The notes beneath the pieces were generated by a model. That model had not been told where the DNA came from. It saw only the letters and a program-made list of their open reading frames with translations, and did not search any database. 64,000 nucleotides of DNA from Parahoeflea olei (lineage in GTDB: Bacteria; Pseudomonadota; Alphaproteobacteria; Rhizobiales; Rhizobiaceae), in contig NZ_LQZT01000042.1 of the NCBI RefSeq assembly GCF_001703635.1, positions 62,001-126,000 on the forward strand, read 5' to 3'. Both the position numbers and the translations under genes were made by a program. Positions 61,279 to 64,000 of this stretch are shown piece by piece (within the stretch, counting starts at the first letter, position 1; each line of letters opens with the position of its first letter).

Positions 61279-61324
61279 GTCTCGTAGTGACGGCCGAACT
61301 GATCGAGCCGTCTCGTAGTGACGG
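61279..61324 (+). repeat. 15-bp direct repeat pair GTCTCGTAGTGACGG
   Basis: Copies at 61279-61293 and 61310-61324; a third, 14 bases long, at 61706-61719 overlaps the start of the next gene. A degenerate copy is at 60949-60960. Confidence 0.85.
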
Positions 61325-61334
61325 AGGGTTGGAT

Positions 61335-61673
61335 ATGCCGAGACCGAAGGGAACAACGCCGAGACTGGTCGCGCAGCAGGCTCGACAGGCGAAGCACCGC
61401 GAGAAGCTGAAGTTGATCGGCAAGCCAGAGGCGAGCCAGGTTGACGTCGCGGTCGCATCAGCCGTCGCGAAGGCTGCAATGTGGCTGGCTTCTCGTACCG
61501 AATCCAGGACTATCGGCGAGAACGATCCTCGACGTCATCTTCTCAAGAAGATCGTCGTAACGGCGACACAGGAGCTTGTGTCTTCCGGGTGCGACCGAGT
61601 GGAGGCGCAGAAGAAGATCGCGTCACGATTCCGAAGTGCGCGCAAGCGTCGTTCTCCCCCCATTACTTCTTAA
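61335..61673 (+). CDS. Small basic element protein
   Basis: 112 residues (MPRPKGTTPRLVAQQARQ...), rich in Arg and Lys, with QAKHREKLKLIGKPEA followed by a helical stretch (VAKAAMWLASRTES). The start of this kind is common in small plasmid DNA-binding proteins, but I do not recognise a definite family. GGAGG before the ATG decides the start. First right-reading gene beside the origin, so a regulatory or copy-control role is possible. Confidence 0.55.
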   Translation: MPRPKGTTPRLVAQQARQAKHREKLKLIGKPEASQVDVAVASAVAKAAMWLASRTESRTIGENDPRRHLLKKIVVTATQELVSSGCDRVEAQKKIASRFRSARKRRSPPITS

Positions 61674-61713
61674 CCCAGAATCGGTTTTCCGATGATTTTG
61701 CGGGAGTCTCGTA

Positions 61714-62016
61714 GTGACGCATCTAAATCTGACACCGAGAGCGAGATGGAAACTCGGCGGGGTGAGCGACGCAAGGATTGGTGAAGTTCGTCAGGCGCTC
61801 CTGGTTCTTGGCGCGGTTGCCGCTGAAGACGCCGACTATGCCAAAACTCGCAACGGTCGTGGATTTTCTAAATCGGACTCGAGCAAGGGCCACGCACTGA
61901 GCAAGGTCAGCCTCGCCGCTGCGCTTGGTGACCAGTCACTGCTCGGCGAGATACTCCGGATGGCGGCTCGTTACCGCCGCCAAGCGTCGACCCTATCGCA
62001 GGGCACGTTGCTTTAA
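61714..62016 (+). CDS. Small hypothetical element protein
   Basis: 100 residues from a GTG at 61714 with GGGAG seven bases upstream. Contains the segment NGRGFSKSDSSKGHALSKVS. The start codon lies inside a GTCTCGTAGTGACG repeat unit, so it may be controlled by the same protein that binds the other copies. No family recognised. Confidence 0.5.
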   Translation: MTHLNLTPRARWKLGGVSDARIGEVRQALLVLGAVAAEDADYAKTRNGRGFSKSDSSKGHALSKVSLAAALGDQSLLGEILRMAARYRRQASTLSQGTLL

Positions 62017-62118
62017 CGCGAGACAAATTGCGGATTCCCGATTCAGCCCCGTCGGCTGCCGGCGCTTGAATCTTTCACCGCACTGGCCCGATCATGATCC
62101 AACACAGGAGATCAAGAC

Positions 62119-62772
62119 ATGGCCGAGAAGGACGCCAAGATTCAGACATTCGCGCCTCGGATCGACTGGCTCGAGCAAGCCGCCGCGGATCTCTATACCA
62201 AAACTGGCAGCGGCGGGACGCTCGACGAACGGCTCTGGCGCGCAACGCTCACAGGAGCCGAAACCAGCGGCTCCTGGTCTCCAGATCCGTGGACGCAGAC
62301 TGATCTTATCTACGGCCCCGATTCCGTCAATGGCATGTCGCTCCACCAGACCCTCTACGGCAACAACGCTGCCAACGCTCTGAAGACGCAGGACGGCAAG
62401 GGCCTCTACGGCTGGCTCTTTCCGACGACCGAGACGCGCTGGCAGTACGGACCCGAGAACGGTAGCCGCAACCTCGCCACCGAGATCTTCGGCGCCCCCG
62501 ACAGCGGCTGGGTTCACGCCCTGCGCGCCGCCAACCTCAACCTCATGTCCGCGATATTCAAAGACGTCTCTTACGTCGGGAACTATACCATCATCGATCG
62601 TATCAACGACCTTGCGACCGAACTCGAAACCCTTGCGACGGGCGCAGAGCAAGCCATCGGGGACGTTCAGACCGAGGTCGCTCATCAAGCCGATCTAAAC
62701 GACGCCGCGCATGCCAATCTCCAGAGCCAGATCGACAACCTGCGAGCGCGCATCAACGCAGGAGGTCTCTGA
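62119..62772 (+). CDS. Hypothetical element protein with C-terminal coiled coil
   Basis: 217 residues: a Gly/Trp/Tyr-rich central part (GLYGWLFPTTETRWQYG) and a heptad-type helix at about 165-215 (INDLATELETLATGAEQAI; LQSQIDNLRARI). This resembles virion-associated or fibre-like phage proteins in style only. AGGAG before the ATG. Three bases before the next gene, so co-transcribed. Confidence 0.6.
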   Translation: MAEKDAKIQTFAPRIDWLEQAAADLYTKTGSGGTLDERLWRATLTGAETSGSWSPDPWTQTDLIYGPDSVNGMSLHQTLYGNNAANALKTQDGKGLYGWLFPTTETRWQYGPENGSRNLATEIFGAPDSGWVHALRAANLNLMSAIFKDVSYVGNYTIIDRINDLATELETLATGAEQAIGDVQTEVAHQADLNDAAHANLQSQIDNLRARINAGGL

Positions 62773-62774
62773 CG

Positions 62775-63068
62775 ATGGACACCGACCTCACACCTCGACA
62801 GGCAGTCCACGCCTACCTCGGCGGCGAGCCGGTCCCGCCTCACGTCCTGCGCGCGGCCGTGGCTCAATACGTCACCGGGTACGAAACCCTCGTCGATCTC
62901 GCCATGGACGTCACGGGCGACCCCTGCGACATCTCGGCAGGGAACGACCTGGCCGCAGAACTTTTGATGCAGCAGACGATGCTCGAGGAATTCTACACGC
63001 TGACGTCCGCCGCGACGGCGCTGCCTGACCTCGTCCGTAGCCGGCAGCCGAGAAGGACTCGAGCATGA
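62775..63068 (+). CDS. Small hypothetical element protein
   Basis: 97 residues, acidic and helical (LTPRQAVHAYLGGEPVPPHV; LAAELLMQQTMLEEFYTL). GGAGG precedes the start. No family recognised. It ends at a strong terminator-like hairpin 80 bases downstream. Confidence 0.55.
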   Translation: MDTDLTPRQAVHAYLGGEPVPPHVLRAAVAQYVTGYETLVDLAMDVTGDPCDISAGNDLAAELLMQQTMLEEFYTLTSAATALPDLVRSRQPRRTRA

Positions 63069-63147
63069 ATCCACTTGCGCTCGATGCCGCCGACACACAC
63101 CATTCATCTACCGCTGGATTCTTTCTGTCGGTTCCTTCTGACTCACC

Positions 63148-63192
63148 CCGGCTGCCGCGCGAACAACCGCGCGCCCGGGGTTTCTTTTTTGA
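63148..63192 (+). terminator. Rho-independent terminator
   Basis: A GC-rich hairpin (CCCCGG and inner CGCGCG arms pairing with CGCGCG and CCCGGGG, loop AACAACC-like) is followed directly by TTTCTTTTTT. It ends the 62119-63068 unit, nine bases before the next start codon. Confidence 0.8.
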
Positions 63193-63200
63193 GGTGACGC

Positions 63201-63950
63201 ATGGCGAAAGATGATCTCTTCACATTCGACCTTCGCGGATTCGAGAAGACGATGAGCAGGGTCGAGAAGACGATTTTGCCGACGGCCCAGGCAGGCTTTC
63301 TCAATGGGATCGCGTTCAGTGCCAGGAAGGCGCTGCTCAAGCACGCTGACGCCGTGATCGAGGGCAAGCCAACTACCTGGACGAAGAAAGGTTTCGTCGT
63401 CGACAAAGCCACCCCCGATTCCGTGGAAGCCACAGTCAGGCTCCAGCCGCAGCAAGCGGGCTACATGACGTACCTGATCAATGGTGGCATACGTCGCAAG
63501 GGCGACGTCGGGGCCACCCCATACGATGTCCTGACCGATGCCCCGGACAGCGAGAAGAATGCGTTCGGCAACCTTAAGCGCGGCTACCTGAAGAAGCTTT
63601 CAAGGCAGGCGCGGCTCGAGAAGACGAAGCGTGCTCGTCTTGCCGCCAAACGCGACAAGCTCCGCAAGGCGGGCCAGCCCACGGCTCCTGCGAGCTGGGC
63701 CGCGAACAACCCGAACAAGCCCGGCATCTTCTTCGGCCGCGTGGGCAATCAAAAGGGATATTGGCAGCGCGCGGCGATGCGCGACGGTGACTACAGGCTC
63801 AAGCTACTCGCACGGATGTCGGACGAGGCCGTCTACAAGCCGACGTTCAAGTGGGATGACACGATCTCTGCATCGGTCAGGGATTCGGATCCGGGGAAGA
63901 TCTACCAGGCCGAGATCACGCGCGCACTCCGAAAGCTCAACGGCGGGTAA
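63201..63950 (+). CDS. Phage tail/head-completion-like protein (tentative)
   Basis: 249 residues. N-terminal helical part (FEKTMSRVEKTILPTAQAGF then a FSARKALLKHADAV segment) resembles, in general layout, minor-tail-Z or gp10-like structural proteins of phages; the centre is rich in Lys/Arg (LKKLSRQARLEKTKRARLA). GAGGTGA ribosome site lies between the terminator and the ATG. The assignment is tentative. An ATG at 63991 may begin the next gene, cut by the window. Confidence 0.45.
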   Translation: MAKDDLFTFDLRGFEKTMSRVEKTILPTAQAGFLNGIAFSARKALLKHADAVIEGKPTTWTKKGFVVDKATPDSVEATVRLQPQQAGYMTYLINGGIRRKGDVGATPYDVLTDAPDSEKNAFGNLKRGYLKKLSRQARLEKTKRARLAAKRDKLRKAGQPTAPASWAANNPNKPGIFFGRVGNQKGYWQRAAMRDGDYRLKLLARMSDEAVYKPTFKWDDTISASVRDSDPGKIYQAEITRALRKLNGG

Positions 63951-64000
63951 GCTGCCGGCGGCGTTTACCTGGGCTCAACGGTCCCACACTATGAACGGAC

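Larger units (their letters stand above)
60857..61334. other. Putative replication origin with iteron-like repeats
   Basis: A 480-bp gap between rep and the right-reading genes. Two identical 22-bp direct repeats beginning CGGACAAAATGT lie at 60971-60992 and 61003-61024 (32 bases apart). A second set, GTCTCGTAGTGACGG, is repeated at 61279-61293 and 61310-61324 (31 apart). Related AGTGAC units occur at 61211 and, inverted, at 61251-61256. Spacing near three helical turns suits protein binding by Rep. Transcription starts diverge from here. Confidence 0.6.
53391..64000. mobile_element. Integrated mobile element (phage-plasmid-like), continues past window end
   Basis: Starts at the tRNA-Phe fragment. 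It holds a tyrosine integrase, a left-reading early operon headed by a Rep_3-type initiator, an iteron-like origin region, and right-reading genes with phage-type features. Base composition is lower in GC than the chromosome to the left. No right end is visible. Confidence 0.8.

Noticed and set aside
63065..63214. 49-residue open frame coupled to the stop of the 62775 gene
   Set aside because: It runs through the terminator hairpin and into the next ribosome site; low-quality composition.
1..64000. CRISPR array or rRNA operon
   Set aside because: No regularly spaced repeat-spacer series and no rRNA-like sequence seen on either strand.

Overview
The window looks like the chromosome of an alphaproteobacterium of the order Hyphomicrobiales (Rhizobiales), probably close to Rhizobiaceae/Hoeflea-type marine rhizobia. 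This rests on the gene order of the flagellar/chemotaxis region (icpA-type receptor, STAS, cheY1-A-W-R-B-Y2-D-T, fliF, visN, visR, flhB, fliG, fliN, fliM, motA, flgF, fliI, flgB, flgC), which matches the Sinorhizobium meliloti arrangement, and on the high GC content. No database search was possible; all names come from reading the translations.

Region 1 (1-21755) is the flagellar and chemotaxis regulon. A left-reading unit runs from a DUF1217 flagellar protein through flgF and fliI to flgB and flgC (flgC is cut by the window edge). A right-reading unit runs motA-fliM-fliN-fliG-flhB-hypothetical. The LuxR-type pair visN/visR, expected to head the regulon, lies between this and the left-reading chemotaxis operon that ends in fliF. 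motA carries a complex indel and frameshift, so as sequenced the stator protein is broken.

Region 2 (22331-24697) is a small putative peptide-modification cassette: a Dot1-like methyltransferase divergent from a 60-residue DUF1843/GDL-motif peptide and its radical SAM/SPASM partner. Region 3 (24924-31516) is an iron-acquisition/storage cluster: Cys-rich protein, imelysin, Bfd-like ferredoxin, bacterioferritin, di-heme oxidoreductase, second imelysin, DUF1513 protein. Region 4 (31858-37120) is a complete branched-chain-amino-acid-type ABC importer of unknown substrate, followed by a GST-like gene.

Region 5 (37857-42594) encodes a probable extracytoplasmic electron-transfer module: a pentaheme cytochrome, an octaheme tetrathionate-reductase-like cytochrome with nine heme motifs, a membrane cytochrome b, and nearby an RquA-like rhodoquinone biosynthesis protein. 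This suggests anaerobic or low-potential respiration. Region 6 (43309-53182) is a polyamine-type uptake and breakdown operon (potBCDA-like transporter, class III aminotransferase, BKACE enzyme, acetylpolyamine amidohydrolase-like deacetylase, FAD amino-acid oxidase, RidA) with a divergent LysR regulator.

Region 7 (53343-64000, continuing beyond the window) is an integrated mobile element. It begins at a 48-bp 3' fragment of tRNA-Phe (attL), carries a tyrosine integrase, a left-reading early operon headed by a plasmid-type Rep_3 initiator with iteron-like repeats in front of it, a run of small proteins that share a Cys4-type zinc ribbon, and right-reading genes of probable phage type. The combination of tRNA integrase and Rep_3/iteron origin suggests a phage-plasmid or an integrated plasmid-like prophage. 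The most interesting places for follow-up are this element, the GDL-peptide cassette, the multiheme/rhodoquinone module and the broken motA.
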